NCBI RefSeq assembly: GCF_002863585.1
Contig: NZ_PGUY01000010.1
Span: forward strand, 27,493 to 91,492
DNA length: 64,000 bases
Direction: 5' to 3'
DNA from: Peribacillus deserti
Lineage (GTDB): Bacteria > Bacillota > Bacilli > Bacillales > DSM-1321
The notes under the pieces are model-generated. The model saw nothing but the letters and a program-made list of their open reading frames with translations, had not been told where the DNA came from and did not search any database. Position numbers and translations under genes: made by a program. Shown piece by piece: positions 9,642 through 18,545 of the stretch (positions are counted from its first letter, which is position 1; every line of letters starts with the position of its first letter).

Positions 9642-10328
9642 TTACCTCAATGAATGATCTTCTTTGTAATCTATATAAAGAGATCCATCAGATTGTATTT
9701 CTGCGTAAAATATATTTCCTATATTCAAAACACCGGCCCTTTTCAGCTGTTCCATCAGCCATTTTGAAGTCAGGTTATGGTGTTCAAGAGAAGGTTCATC
9801 TATTTCCCCCTCATAAATGACTCCGACTGGTATAGGGAACATCGGGTTTTTTTTTCTCGTATTCGGACTTCTTTTTTTATCTTCCTTTGTCTTCACAGAT
9901 AACTTTCCATCTATTTCTAAGATGGCATATTCAACCTCACTCAATGAGAACACCTTTTGTTCGCGGAGCATTCCCTCCAGTGTATCCATATCCAGGCCAG
10001 TTTTCTGGAGTGCTTGTTCCATAATTCTTCCCTGATGAATAATGATAGAGGCTTCTCCTACAATGACCTGTCTTGCTCTTTTTGATTTTGCACTTATAAA
10101 ACCTATTAATATGGTTAGTATCGCCCATCCGATTAGAACGAAAATACCCTTATCGATCTCTATATTTTCATTAGAAGATAAAGACGCCGCAATATTCCCT
10201 ATTGTAATAGCGGTTACAAATGTATAGATATTTAATTGGCTTATTTCCTTTTTGCCCATCATTCTGGTTAATACCATTAATACAAGAAAGGAGCAGACAA
10301 CCCGGAATACAGCCTCTAAATAACCCAT
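9642..10328 (-). CDS. YetF-like DUF421 membrane protein
   Basis: 228 aa. Three N-terminal membrane helices (about 5-23, 33-52 and 60-80) followed by two soluble YetF repeats; MGKKEISQLN and TFVTAITIGNIAA are typical of DUF421. AGGAGG precedes the ATG. Its basic segment KEDKKRSPNTRKKNP links the soluble halves. Members of this family include spore-envelope and stress-linked proteins, but the function here is unknown. Single gene. Confidence 0.85.
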   Translation of the reverse strand: MGYLEAVFRVVCSFLVLMVLTRMMGKKEISQLNIYTFVTAITIGNIAASLSSNENIEIDKGIFVLIGWAILTILIGFISAKSKRARQVIVGEASIIIHQGRIMEQALQKTGLDMDTLEGMLREQKVFSLSEVEYAILEIDGKLSVKTKEDKKRSPNTRKKNPMFPIPVGVIYEGEIDEPSLEHHNLTSKWLMEQLKRAGVLNIGNIFYAEIQSDGSLYIDYKEDHSLR

Positions 10329-10470
10329 GATTCAACCTCCTGCCATCCACATTCCGGGCAAATGCGGACGTGAGCTTTTACCCAGGGTATACTATTATTA
10401 GCCTGTTCCTTCCTGTTTTATTTATACAGGAGTGTCTGCCGATTGAGAGGATTAGAAAATTATATACAAA

Positions 10471-10491
10471 ATAATCTTTTAGAAAAGAGCC
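10471..10491 (+). mobile_element. Solo right end of the MITE-like element
   Basis: AATCTTTTAGAAAAGAGCC matches the right terminus of the dispersed element described at 14.6, 16.5, 19.3 and 36.8 kb. No left end is nearby. It abuts the T-tract of the bmrD terminator. Confidence 0.55.
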
Positions 10492-10492
10492 A

Positions 10493-10533
10493 TAAAAAAA
10501 AGAATGTTCCAGGCGTAGTAAAACCTGGAACAT
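10493..10533 (-). terminator. Intrinsic terminator of bmrCD
   Basis: ATGTTCCAGG/CCTGGAACAT stem then TTTTTTTT on the minus strand. Confidence 0.92.
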
Positions 10534-10540
10534 CCCTCTT

Positions 10541-12556
10541 TTATCCTGCTCTATTCTGCTGGATTCCCTGCTGCAGCTGATACATTTGATAATATCTGCC
10601 TCTTAAGTTCATAAGCTCTTCATGACTGCCTTTTTCTGCGACTTCGCCTTTGTCGAGCACTAATATTTGATCAGCATTTTTAATCGTTGATAGTCTGTGT
10701 GCAATGATGAAGGTTGTTCTTCCCTTCTTCAGGACCTCCATGGCTTCCTGGATCACGGCCTCCGTTTCCGTATCTATGCTGGATGTTGCTTCATCCAGTA
10801 TCAGAATAGCCGGATTAAAAGCAAGCGCTCTGGCAAATGATATGAGCTGGCGCTGGCCTGAAGACAATGTGCTTCCTTTTTCTATGACAGGCGTATCAAT
10901 TCCCTTTTCAAGGTGAGTCAGGACTTGATCAGCACCCACATCTCTCAGCGCTTTTTCTATGGTTTCTGCCGAGATTCTTGGATCATTTAAACTGACATTT
11001 GAAGCAATCGTTCCTGTAAAAAGGTATGGATCCTGAAGAACGATCCCCATATGTTCCCTTAAAGTCTGGTAAGGAATGTCCTTTACATTCCTTCCATCAA
11101 TGGTTATGGCACCTTTGCTGGAATCATAAAATCTGAACAATAGATTCATAATGGAACTTTTTCCGGAACCAGTATGCCCCACAAGAGCCACCGTTTCTCC
11201 CTGGCTGGCTTTGAAGCTGATATCTTTGAGGACATATTCGCCTTCCTTGTACCCAAATGAGACATTATTGAATTCAACGTTTCCTTTGTACCGGGTAATT
11301 TTTTCGTCACTCACTAGTGTGCCCTTTTCATCCAGCAGCTGGAATACTCTTTCTCCAGCCACAAGAGCCTGCTCAAGATTTGCAAATTGGTTTACAATCC
11401 CAGAAATAGGATGGAACAAACGGTTAATATAATCCACTAACGCATACAGCATACCGAGTGAAATCACCGAATTTAGATTCAATGATTCCTTGCCGAAGTA
11501 CCAGATAAACGCTACAAATGTAATATTTCGTAAAATATTTACTAAGTTATGACCCGTTAAAGAGTTCAAGCTCAACATTTTATTTTGATAATGAAAATGC
11601 TCTTCATTTAACTTTTCAAACCCTTTAACCGTCTCTTGTTCCCTGTTGAATGCTTGAATTACTGTCATGCCCTGTATTGATTCATTTATGGTCGCATTGA
11701 TATCGCTCACTCTTGACCTGATCACATGATTGTATTTGGATGCGAACTTCCGATAAACAAGTGTCCATATCACCATAATTGGGACGAGCAATAAACATAG
11801 CGCCGATAGTTTTGGCGAAAGAATGAAAACCGCAATAAAGATTCCAATGATATTGATAATACTTGAGAAGAAATTAGCGAGTACCGCTACATACAATTCC
11901 TTAATGGCTTCTGTATCGTTGGTGATCCTGGAAACTACTTTTCCTGCTGGCAGGTTATCGTAATAAGAGATATGCAGCGTCTGAATGTGAGAGAATAAAT
12001 CTCTTCTCATTTTCTGGATAATTCGATTCGCTGCTTTCTGTAAGTTATACCTCTGCCCATATTGGAAAATAGCAGCAACGACCAGCAGTCCAAAGTAAAA
12101 AGCTGCCAGCTTTAAAATCCGGGGGATTTCTGGTTCATAGAAATCCATGAGTTCCCTTTTTGTTAAAATGTCTGCCTTGTAAGATTGGGTTCCCTGCTTA
12201 TTCTTGATGGTCACGACATTGTCCGTTAACGAACGCTTTCCTTCTTTTGAAACAGCTCGATCAATAAACACAAATTTCCTCCCAATCTGAAGGATGGAGA
12301 CCTGCTTCCCTTTTTGCTCCCCGTCTTTGAAATAAGCTCCTCTTTTGTAAAATTGATCGTTATATTCTATTGTGTCTCTTCCCTTTGCAGATCCATACCA
12401 GGTCGACTCTATACCAAGGATATGCGAGTCAATCACACGTTTAGCGATAAATGGGCCGGCAAGGTCTGCAGTTACGGATATCGTGAGCATCACAAGCGCA
12501 GCCCAGATGATTTTTTTGTATAGTGCTGCGTACTGATATAAACGTTTGCCTACCAT
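10541..12556 (-). CDS. bmrD: ABC exporter subunit BmrD/YheH (canonical ATP site)
   Basis: 671 aa, close to BmrD. N-terminal six-helix exporter domain with an extended extracellular insertion (residues about 50-130, GKQVSILQIGRKF...) typical of YheH, then the nucleotide-binding domain: Walker A VGHTGSGKSS, signature LSSGQ, Walker B ILILDEATSS with the catalytic Glu, H-loop IAHRLSTI. Its ATG overlaps the bmrC stop by 1 nt (TAATG), indicating translational coupling. Forms the BmrC-BmrD heterodimer; multidrug export is known for B. subtilis BmrCD. Confidence 0.93.
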   Translation of the reverse strand: MVGKRLYQYAALYKKIIWAALVMLTISVTADLAGPFIAKRVIDSHILGIESTWYGSAKGRDTIEYNDQFYKRGAYFKDGEQKGKQVSILQIGRKFVFIDRAVSKEGKRSLTDNVVTIKNKQGTQSYKADILTKRELMDFYEPEIPRILKLAAFYFGLLVVAAIFQYGQRYNLQKAANRIIQKMRRDLFSHIQTLHISYYDNLPAGKVVSRITNDTEAIKELYVAVLANFFSSIINIIGIFIAVFILSPKLSALCLLLVPIMVIWTLVYRKFASKYNHVIRSRVSDINATINESIQGMTVIQAFNREQETVKGFEKLNEEHFHYQNKMLSLNSLTGHNLVNILRNITFVAFIWYFGKESLNLNSVISLGMLYALVDYINRLFHPISGIVNQFANLEQALVAGERVFQLLDEKGTLVSDEKITRYKGNVEFNNVSFGYKEGEYVLKDISFKASQGETVALVGHTGSGKSSIMNLLFRFYDSSKGAITIDGRNVKDIPYQTLREHMGIVLQDPYLFTGTIASNVSLNDPRISAETIEKALRDVGADQVLTHLEKGIDTPVIEKGSTLSSGQRQLISFARALAFNPAILILDEATSSIDTETEAVIQEAMEVLKKGRTTFIIAHRLSTIKNADQILVLDKGEVAEKGSHEELMNLRGRYYQMYQLQQGIQQNRAG

Positions 12557-14307
12557 TACGCAATCACCTCCGATCCTTCCTCCACCTGCTGTCTTTCGAA
12601 TTGTTCTTTATACCATCCATCGATGCCGAGGAGTTCAGGATGGCAGCCTTCCTCTACAATTCGTCCAGCATCCAGGACCAGAATCCAATCTGCATGCTGA
12701 ACCGCGGACAGCCGGTGTGTAGTAATGATTGTTGTTTTGCCGCTTCGGCCTTTTCGTATATTATCAATGATCGTAGTCTCTGTTTTTGCATCTACTGCTG
12801 AAAGCGAGTCATCCAAAATTAAAATTTCAGGGTTCCTGATCAATGCTCTTGCAATCGAAATCCTCTGTTTCTGCCCCCCGGATAAAGCCACTCCTTTTTC
12901 CCCGACAAGAGTGTCCAGCCCTTGTGGCAGATTAGCAAGATCTTTATTGAAGTCAGCAAAGCGGATCGCCTCCCACAGTTCCTTTTCACCTGCCTGCGGA
13001 TTACCGAAGAGAATGTTTTCCTTGATGGTTCTTGAAAATAAGAAGTTATCCTGCGGCACATATCCGAGCCAGCTTCTTACTGTACTAATATCTTGTTGGT
13101 CCAGAGGTACGTCTGAAATAGAAATAGTGCCTTCCCCAAGGGGATACTCCCTTAGCAGCTGCTTAATCAGAGTCGTTTTGCCGCTGCCTGTTTTTCCAAC
13201 TATTCCTATTGTCTGGCCCTTTTCAATTCTAAGTGAAATTTCCTCCAAGTTATGATGGTTTGAAGAAGGATAAGTGAAAGAAACATGGCGAAAATTAATT
13301 TCTTCGGGTATATTTACTTTCTCTATAACATCTCCGTTTTTAACATCCTCTTGATAGGAGAGAGTCTCGGTAACCCGGTCAAGCGATGCATTTCCCCGCT
13401 GCATAATATTGATAAGCTCGCCTATAGCAAACATGGGCCAGATCAGCATCCCGAGGTATACATTGAACGATACAAGTTCACCCATCGTCAGCTGCTGATT
13501 AAAGACTTGGTAAGCACCATAACTGAGCCCAATCAAGTAGCTTAATCCGACAAGTATTTTTATGGTTGGATCGAATAACGAATCAATTTTAGCCACTTCA
13601 AGGTTTTTATGGAATACATCTTCTGTCATTTCCCCAAACCGCTTCTCATCCGCTCTTTCCTGTACATACGCACGAATCACCCGTACACCTGAAACGGATT
13701 CCAGTACATGGTCATTCATCTCCCCAAAAGCATCCTGTGCAGAAGTAAAGCGTTTATGAATCCGACTCCCGTATATATTCATAATCCACGCCATAATGGG
13801 TAGCGGCACAATGGCTGCAAGTGTAAGCTTCCAATCAATCAAAATGCACATTGTACCAATGATTGTGGCCGTAAACATTAAGGCATCTGTTAATGTTAAA
13901 ATCCCAAAACCAGCGGTCACTGAGACAGCTTTTAAGTCATTAGTCGCTCTGGCCATCAAATCGCCCGTCCGGTTCTTCTCAAAAAACGAAGGGGTCATCT
14001 TCAGCAAGTGGTTCATTAGCTGCGATCTCATTCTTTTCTCCAGAATGAACGCGCCGCCAAAAAGCTGATACATCCAGACGTAACAAAGTGCATAAACCGC
14101 CAGGGCAATGCCTGCCAGCCACGAGATATATTTGAGAATTCCAAAATTCGTGAGCGTGCCTTCATGAATATCATCAATGGCAAGGCCGACTAATCTCGGC
14201 GGTAGTACCTCCATGATATTTACTACACACAATAACGTAATGGCTATTGTATATCTAAGCCAATGTTTTTTAAAAAACCATGCCAATTTCTTATAAATAG
14301 ACAGCAT
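12556..14307 (-). CDS. bmrC: ABC exporter subunit BmrC/YheI (degenerate ATP site)
   Basis: 583 aa with an N-terminal six-helix exporter domain and a C-terminal ATPase domain: Walker A GIVGKTGSGKTT, signature LSGGQKQRIS, H-loop TTHRLSAV. Walker B reads ILILDDSLSAVD, so the catalytic Glu is Asp; this is the usual asymmetry of heterodimeric exporters, where one site is non-hydrolytic. AGGAGG lies 9 nt upstream of the ATG. First gene of the pair. In B. subtilis bmrCD is induced by ribosome-targeting antibiotics through a leader peptide (BmrB); candidate leader reading frames lie upstream here. Confidence 0.93.
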   Translation of the reverse strand: MLSIYKKLAWFFKKHWLRYTIAITLLCVVNIMEVLPPRLVGLAIDDIHEGTLTNFGILKYISWLAGIALAVYALCYVWMYQLFGGAFILEKRMRSQLMNHLLKMTPSFFEKNRTGDLMARATNDLKAVSVTAGFGILTLTDALMFTATIIGTMCILIDWKLTLAAIVPLPIMAWIMNIYGSRIHKRFTSAQDAFGEMNDHVLESVSGVRVIRAYVQERADEKRFGEMTEDVFHKNLEVAKIDSLFDPTIKILVGLSYLIGLSYGAYQVFNQQLTMGELVSFNVYLGMLIWPMFAIGELINIMQRGNASLDRVTETLSYQEDVKNGDVIEKVNIPEEINFRHVSFTYPSSNHHNLEEISLRIEKGQTIGIVGKTGSGKTTLIKQLLREYPLGEGTISISDVPLDQQDISTVRSWLGYVPQDNFLFSRTIKENILFGNPQAGEKELWEAIRFADFNKDLANLPQGLDTLVGEKGVALSGGQKQRISIARALIRNPEILILDDSLSAVDAKTETTIIDNIRKGRSGKTTIITTHRLSAVQHADWILVLDAGRIVEEGCHPELLGIDGWYKEQFERQQVEEGSEVIA

Positions 14308-14349
14308 TTAAAAGGGCCTCCTGAATTCAAATTTTCACCTTGTTCCTCA

Positions 14350-14406
14350 CTAGCCGCTATCCGGATCCGCCGCTCCAATTAGTAGTAAGTGTTTTGAATT
14401 TGCCAT
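14350..14406 (-). CDS. Candidate 18-aa leader peptide upstream of bmrC
   Basis: ATG with GGAGG at 8-9 nt, encoding MANSKHLLLIGAADPDSG, ending 42 nt before bmrC. Its position and short length suit a regulatory leader. B. subtilis BmrB is longer (54 aa) and I see no sequence likeness. A small perfect palindrome (AAGAGCTT/AAGCTCTT) lies just upstream; there is no U-run terminator between it and bmrC, so attenuation would have to act on translation. Confidence 0.45.
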   Translation of the reverse strand: MANSKHLLLIGAADPDSG

Positions 14407-14626
14407 TTTTTTTACCTCCACATTTGTTTATTGGAAAGAGCTTGTAAGCTCTTATACCCGGGTTATAAAAATATCTTCTTTACCAACGACTCTGTTTTAA
14501 ACATGCCTGTTAATTGTCGTTACAGGCACTCTCTTGACCATTTTTCCCACAGAAGACTCGCGCCTTCGCCGCATTCAATTTAATACGAAAATCAACAATG
14601 AACTTTCACATAGTCTGAAAATAAAA

Positions 14627-14844
14627 GGCTCTTTTCTAAAAGATTGTTGTTTTTTAATGAGTTCTGAGGTGATTTCATTGTTAAACTAGGTTGAATGGAG
14701 CGTAAGGTGCGAGACCGGGATTAGCGGGACAGGTAAGACCCCACAGGCAAAGCCGAGGAGGCTCACCGCCCGCCCCGCGGAAAGCAAGCGCCTGGAGTGG
14801 AAATCAACTTCTTGTCCAATAGCCACAAAGTTTACGAAACAGCC
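14627..14844 (-). mobile_element. MITE-like element, copy A
   Basis: 218 bp bounded by imperfect terminal inverted repeats: GGCTCTTTTCTAAAAGATTG at the left and the complement of GGCTGTTTCGTAAACTTTG at the right. Flanked by AAATAAAA direct repeats (14619-14626 and 14845-14852). The interior has the GC-rich block shared by all copies (CCGCGGAAAG, GAGGAGGCTCACC). No transposase. It sits in the T-tract of the minus-strand terminator at 14847-14877. Confidence 0.8.
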
Positions 14845-14846
14845 AA

Positions 14847-14877
14847 ATAAAAAGACTCCTCGCGTAATGCGGGAGCC
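14847..14877 (-). terminator. Intrinsic terminator of the 31-codon leader/ncRNA
   Basis: GCTCCCGC...GCGAGGAGT stem (one bulge) followed by TTTTTATTT on the minus strand. Copy A lies immediately beyond the T-tract. Confidence 0.75.
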
Positions 14878-14950
14878 CTTATACTTTGGTTGAAAGCATA
14901 ATAAAAGCGCACGCGCGGTGTATCCGCAGCCTGCGCAAGATCTCGGTAAG

Positions 14951-15046
14951 TTAACCTTCAGAAATGGAGAGGCTAAAAAACCTAAAACAGCGGCTGCGTG
15001 TCAATATGGCAATACAATTAAATCCTTGTGATTTGTGATAAGTCAT
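14951..15046 (-). CDS. Candidate 31-aa leader peptide in a structured transcript
   Basis: ATG with GGAGG 8 nt upstream; begins MTYHKSQGFNCIAILTRS and ends in SLSISEG. The mRNA around it can fold (GGCTGCGT/ACGCAGCC spans the first half of the frame; GCGCAGGCTGCGG pairs with CCGCGCGTGCGC after it) and ends in an intrinsic terminator. Promoter, small frame, alternative hairpins and terminator in one 240-nt unit look like an attenuator or small RNA. The distance to bmrC is about 540 nt, including copy A. Confidence 0.4.
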   Translation of the reverse strand: MTYHKSQGFNCIAILTRSRCFRFFSLSISEG

Positions 15047-15095
15047 AACGCAGCCCTCCATTCTAATTTAGTGGTATCTTCTGTGAGTACTTTAC

Positions 15096-15125
15096 TATTA
15101 AAAGAAATATTTGTCAATTTAATAT
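15096..15125 (-). promoter_or_regulatory. SigA-type promoter for the 31-codon leader transcript
   Basis: On the minus strand TTGACA, 17-bp spacer, TAAAGT; predicted start about 7 nt downstream, some 40 nt before the small frame. Coordinates are read by eye and approximate to a few bases. Confidence 0.55.
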
Positions 15126-15227
15126 TTTTAGAAAATTCTTAGAACACCTAGCCATTCTCATGCAGTTAATGTATGCAGAAGGTTTCGAAGCAATGATAGG
15201 AAATATTTTCAAGAACAGAAATAGGCT

Positions 15228-16499
15228 TTAAACGGCCTTTTGTTTAGCCGATTTCAACGACACTTCATCCGTATACTTCGGTACTAAATATAAATATAGA
15301 AAACTGACAAACATTAATGCTCCGCCAACAATCCAATAAAGACTCTCTATGGTTAAGAAGGATGGGAATGATAACGAAATAAAGCCAAGCATCAAAGATT
15401 GAGCAAGCATCATCAACGGAGTAATCCAGCCTTGAACTCTGCCCATCATTTTAGGATCAACAATGGTCGGCATCCATCCGCCTATGGCAATATTGCAAAA
15501 CGGCAGCGCCAAAGACGCGCAGAACAATGCAGTAAAGAACCAAATTGTGTTCTCTGCAAAAGATGAAAGGACAACAAAAAAGCCTGAAAAGAAAAGACCC
15601 GCAATCAAACAGTGGAACAGTTTTATTTTCCTTACAATTGAAGAAGCAATCACACTTCCTAACAGCACGCCGCTGCCAAAAACAATCCCAAGGATTACGG
15701 AATACTCTTCATAATGGTCTGGGGCCAATTTATATTTCATGATAAAAATTGGCATGACTGAAAATCCGCCATTAACGAGACCAAAAATACAGAAGCCGCT
15801 CAACAAAGAGAGTAAGAGCTTATCATTCAATATGTATTTCATCCCAAGCTTAAAGTCATTAACCACGAGTTTGATATCAAGGTCTTTTAGTGAATGGCTG
15901 CCGTTTGGCATTCTGACTTTTTCAGGTATATGGCATGATCTAATTAACAGAGCGCTGATCGCAAAACTAATGGCATTTGCGGTCATAGCTCCATATATTC
16001 CTATGTTCCAGTACAAAAAAATCCCCAGTCCATTACCAACGAGCATAAATATACTTGATACCATCTGATTCAATCCTGCCGCTGCTGTGTAATCATCCTT
16101 TGTCAGGACACCCTGGATAATACCAGACTGCGCCGGGGCAAAAAACTTTTGCACCCCGCTGATCAAAAACAGCATAAGAAAAATCAACGGCATAACATCG
16201 ATCTTTATGGCTGCCATCAAACACAGTGTCAATCCAAAACAAATCCAATCACAGTTTTCGGCTATTTTCCTCCTGTCCATTCGATCTGCCATTACACCTA
16301 CCAAAAAGAAGACAGCAAGGACTGGCAGGGAATACATCAGTTCCGCAACTGAAGCATAAGAAGGATTATCGCTAAACCGATCCAGGAGATAAAACATAAA
16401 GGCAGAAACACTGATCACGCTTCCCATTTGTGAAGTGAAATTCGCTAAAAACAGTTTGGTATACAACGGATTTTTAAAAACAGAAAAAGTTTTACTCAT
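15228..16499 (-). CDS. MFS exporter (MFS_3/EntS-like)
   Basis: 423 aa from MSKTFSVFKNPLYTKLFLANF, with GAAGGAAG just upstream. Twelve hydrophobic segments; the cytoplasmic loop after TM2 has GVMADRMDRRK, the MFS motif A region. Macrolide-efflux/EntS-like proton-driven export of an unknown substrate. A longer frame to 16685 runs into the mobile element and is spurious. Copy B is inserted 8 bp upstream of the ribosome site, so the native promoter is probably displaced. Confidence 0.85.
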   Translation of the reverse strand: MSKTFSVFKNPLYTKLFLANFTSQMGSVISVSAFMFYLLDRFSDNPSYASVAELMYSLPVLAVFFLVGVMADRMDRRKIAENCDWICFGLTLCLMAAIKIDVMPLIFLMLFLISGVQKFFAPAQSGIIQGVLTKDDYTAAAGLNQMVSSIFMLVGNGLGIFLYWNIGIYGAMTANAISFAISALLIRSCHIPEKVRMPNGSHSLKDLDIKLVVNDFKLGMKYILNDKLLLSLLSGFCIFGLVNGGFSVMPIFIMKYKLAPDHYEEYSVILGIVFGSGVLLGSVIASSIVRKIKLFHCLIAGLFFSGFFVVLSSFAENTIWFFTALFCASLALPFCNIAIGGWMPTIVDPKMMGRVQGWITPLMMLAQSLMLGFISLSFPSFLTIESLYWIVGGALMFVSFLYLYLVPKYTDEVSLKSAKQKAV

Positions 16500-16519
16500 A
16501 TGCTTCCTTCCTTCATTTT

Positions 16520-17069
16520 GGCTGTTTTCGTAAACTTTGTTGTTATTGAACAAGGGGTTGATTGGAACGTGAGGTTGCTCGCGGACCTTAGGGGTGGTGG
16601 GCGCTGAGCCTCCTCGGTTTCCCCTATAGGGTCTCACCAGTCCCGCTGCTCCCGCGCAAAAAAGGCGGAAAGCGGTGCCTGCCATTCATTTGATATTTTA
16701 AAGCTCAATGTTGATTTAATAAATATAAAATACTTAACAACATTGGCAGGCAGAGACACGATAAAGAAGACTTGCTGATTGGCGAACCGACAGTGAAGAC
16801 AGAAGCTTAGTCGCACTTACCACGCTTGAACGGCCACGTCCTGTGGCCCCGCCTGGCTCGCACATCCTGTGCATCGTGCGTTAGCCAAGCATAAGACGAG
16901 CTGGCTGTGGGGAGTGCTTTTCTTCCCATAGACGGATTGGCTTATGACTCGAGTGTCTCAGCTTGGAGCCGGATCGAGGAGTCTCGCACCTTACGTTCCA
17001 ATCAACCTGTTTAACAATAGGGTTTGTTCACAGAACTTATAAAAAACAACAACCTTTTAGAAAAGAGCC
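16520..17069 (+). mobile_element. MITE-like element, copy B (long form, 550 bp)
   Basis: Left end GGCTGTTTTCGTAAACTTTG, right end CTTTTAGAAAAGAGCC (imperfect inverted repeat). Perfect 8-bp direct repeats TTCATTTT flank it (16512-16519 and 17070-17077). Relative to the short copies it carries an extra internal block beginning near GGTGCCTGCC and containing GGCAGGCAGAGAC and a GC-rich stretch (GGCTGTGGGGAGTGCTTTTC) also found in copy C. No transposase gene. It separates iadA from the MFS gene. Confidence 0.85.
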
Positions 17070-17104
17070 TTCATTTTTTAAAAAGAACTGAGCAGCAGAT
17101 ACTC

Positions 17105-18280
17105 TTATTCTTCAAATGTCCCTTTGACTCGTGGAGTTCCTTCGTAAACCATCAGCTTTCCCATTGCTACAACAGAGTCAATCTTCAAAGTCCCTTTATC
17201 CAGGAACACTAAGTCGGCATCGTTACCGGGAGTAATTTTCCCCTTATGACTCAAGCCTAAAATGTCCGCGGGATTTTCTGTTATTACCTTTATTGCTTTT
17301 TCTACAGGTATGTTCTCGGTCAATATGGCATCCCTTACTTCTTTATACAGCGAAGAACATTTACCGATCTGAAGACCCCGCAGCATTCCGCTCTCGTCAA
17401 ATTCAGGGAGGCTGGCCTGGCCGTCTGAGGTAAAAGTGATCCTGCTGATCTCTACATCCTCATCGAGCATAATTTTTAGGCCTTTACTGCATTTGACCTC
17501 TCCTTCTTCAAGAAATTTCGCGATTGTACTTGTGGTGAAATCTACATAGCCGCCTTTTCGGGCAAAACGGATAGCTTCCCGGAATAAGTGGGAGTTTCGG
17601 TTAACATGAGTCGGATAAAATTGTCTGAGGGGCAGATCAGTCGTCTCTACGACTTCTTCAATAAGCTTAAAGTGATCAAAACTATCGCCTATATGTATAT
17701 TGACAATACCTGCTTTACCTGAAAGCATGCCTCCTATTCTGGCTGCTGAAGCAATCTTGGCGAGCTCCTGGGCAGTCGGCTGTGATGATCGATGATCCGA
17801 GATAGCAATTTCTCCAACGCCGATAATCTTATCAACCAGAATAATATCATCCTCTATTTTTCCAGTCAGAGTCTTTACAGGAACCTGATACGATCCCGTC
17901 TGTACATAACAGGTAATGCCTTCTTCTTCGAGCGCCCTTGCCTTGGCAATCAAGCTTGGCATTGTCCGCGTTGTCCCATCGGTACCGATGACTCCAATTA
18001 ATGTAGTTATACCGGATAAAGTGGCATCAGTCAGCTGTATTTCCGGTGTTCTAGTTCTGTAGCTTCCTTCTCCGCCGCCGCCGATTATGTGAACATGTGA
18101 ATCAATAAACCCGGGAACGATCAGCTTCCCCGCTGCATCAATTACTTGTATTTCGACAAATCCTTCCGGTACTTCAATCTGATCTTCTATAAAAGCAATT
18201 TTAGAATCAGCTATTAATATGTCCTTCTGTCCTAGATAATCAGGAGAATAGATTTCCCCGTTTTTGATGATAGTCAGCAT
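17105..18280 (-). CDS. iadA: Isoaspartyl dipeptidase (beta-aspartyl peptidase)
   Basis: 391 aa from MLTIIKNGEIYSPDYLG, chosen for AAAGGGG 8 nt upstream. Amidohydrolase-fold metalloenzyme that cleaves isoaspartyl dipeptides from damaged proteins. Binuclear metal motif HVH (GFIDSHVHIIGGGGEG), the GGGGEG substrate loop typical of IadA, further metal histidines in IHIGDS and YPTHVNR, and catalytic Asp in TFTSDGQAS. Length matches E. coli IadA (390 aa). Confidence 0.93.
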   Translation of the reverse strand: MLTIIKNGEIYSPDYLGQKDILIADSKIAFIEDQIEVPEGFVEIQVIDAAGKLIVPGFIDSHVHIIGGGGEGSYRTRTPEIQLTDATLSGITTLIGVIGTDGTTRTMPSLIAKARALEEEGITCYVQTGSYQVPVKTLTGKIEDDIILVDKIIGVGEIAISDHRSSQPTAQELAKIASAARIGGMLSGKAGIVNIHIGDSFDHFKLIEEVVETTDLPLRQFYPTHVNRNSHLFREAIRFARKGGYVDFTTSTIAKFLEEGEVKCSKGLKIMLDEDVEISRITFTSDGQASLPEFDESGMLRGLQIGKCSSLYKEVRDAILTENIPVEKAIKVITENPADILGLSHKGKITPGNDADLVFLDKGTLKIDSVVAMGKLMVYEGTPRVKGTFEE

Positions 18281-18430
18281 GATGTTAACCCCTTTCTTAC
18301 TAAGGAAAAATTCACAAATATACCCATTCTTCATATGAATTGATTATTCCTGCTTATAGTATTTGCCAGCTCTCTTTGATAAACCTCTAAATTAATATAG
18401 TAGAATATTTTTTTGTTACTGAACAGATAT

Positions 18431-18455
18431 GTTTCATTTCCTTTAATCCGGGTAA
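18431..18455 (+). promoter_or_regulatory. SigB-type promoter
   Basis: GTTTCA, 13-bp spacer, GGGTAA: a near-consensus SigB promoter about 90 nt upstream of the HPr-like gene. Confidence 0.75.
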
Positions 18456-18545
18456 TAAACTATTAAGACAACAATCAAAAAATGATTTATCTACCTTACT
18501 TAAAATAAATTACTATCTTAATAATAAAAAGGAGTAACTAGGAAG

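Noticed and set aside
16500..16685. 62-residue N-terminal extension of the MFS exporter
   Set aside because: It is encoded by mobile element copy B; family homology and ribosome site both place the start at 16499.
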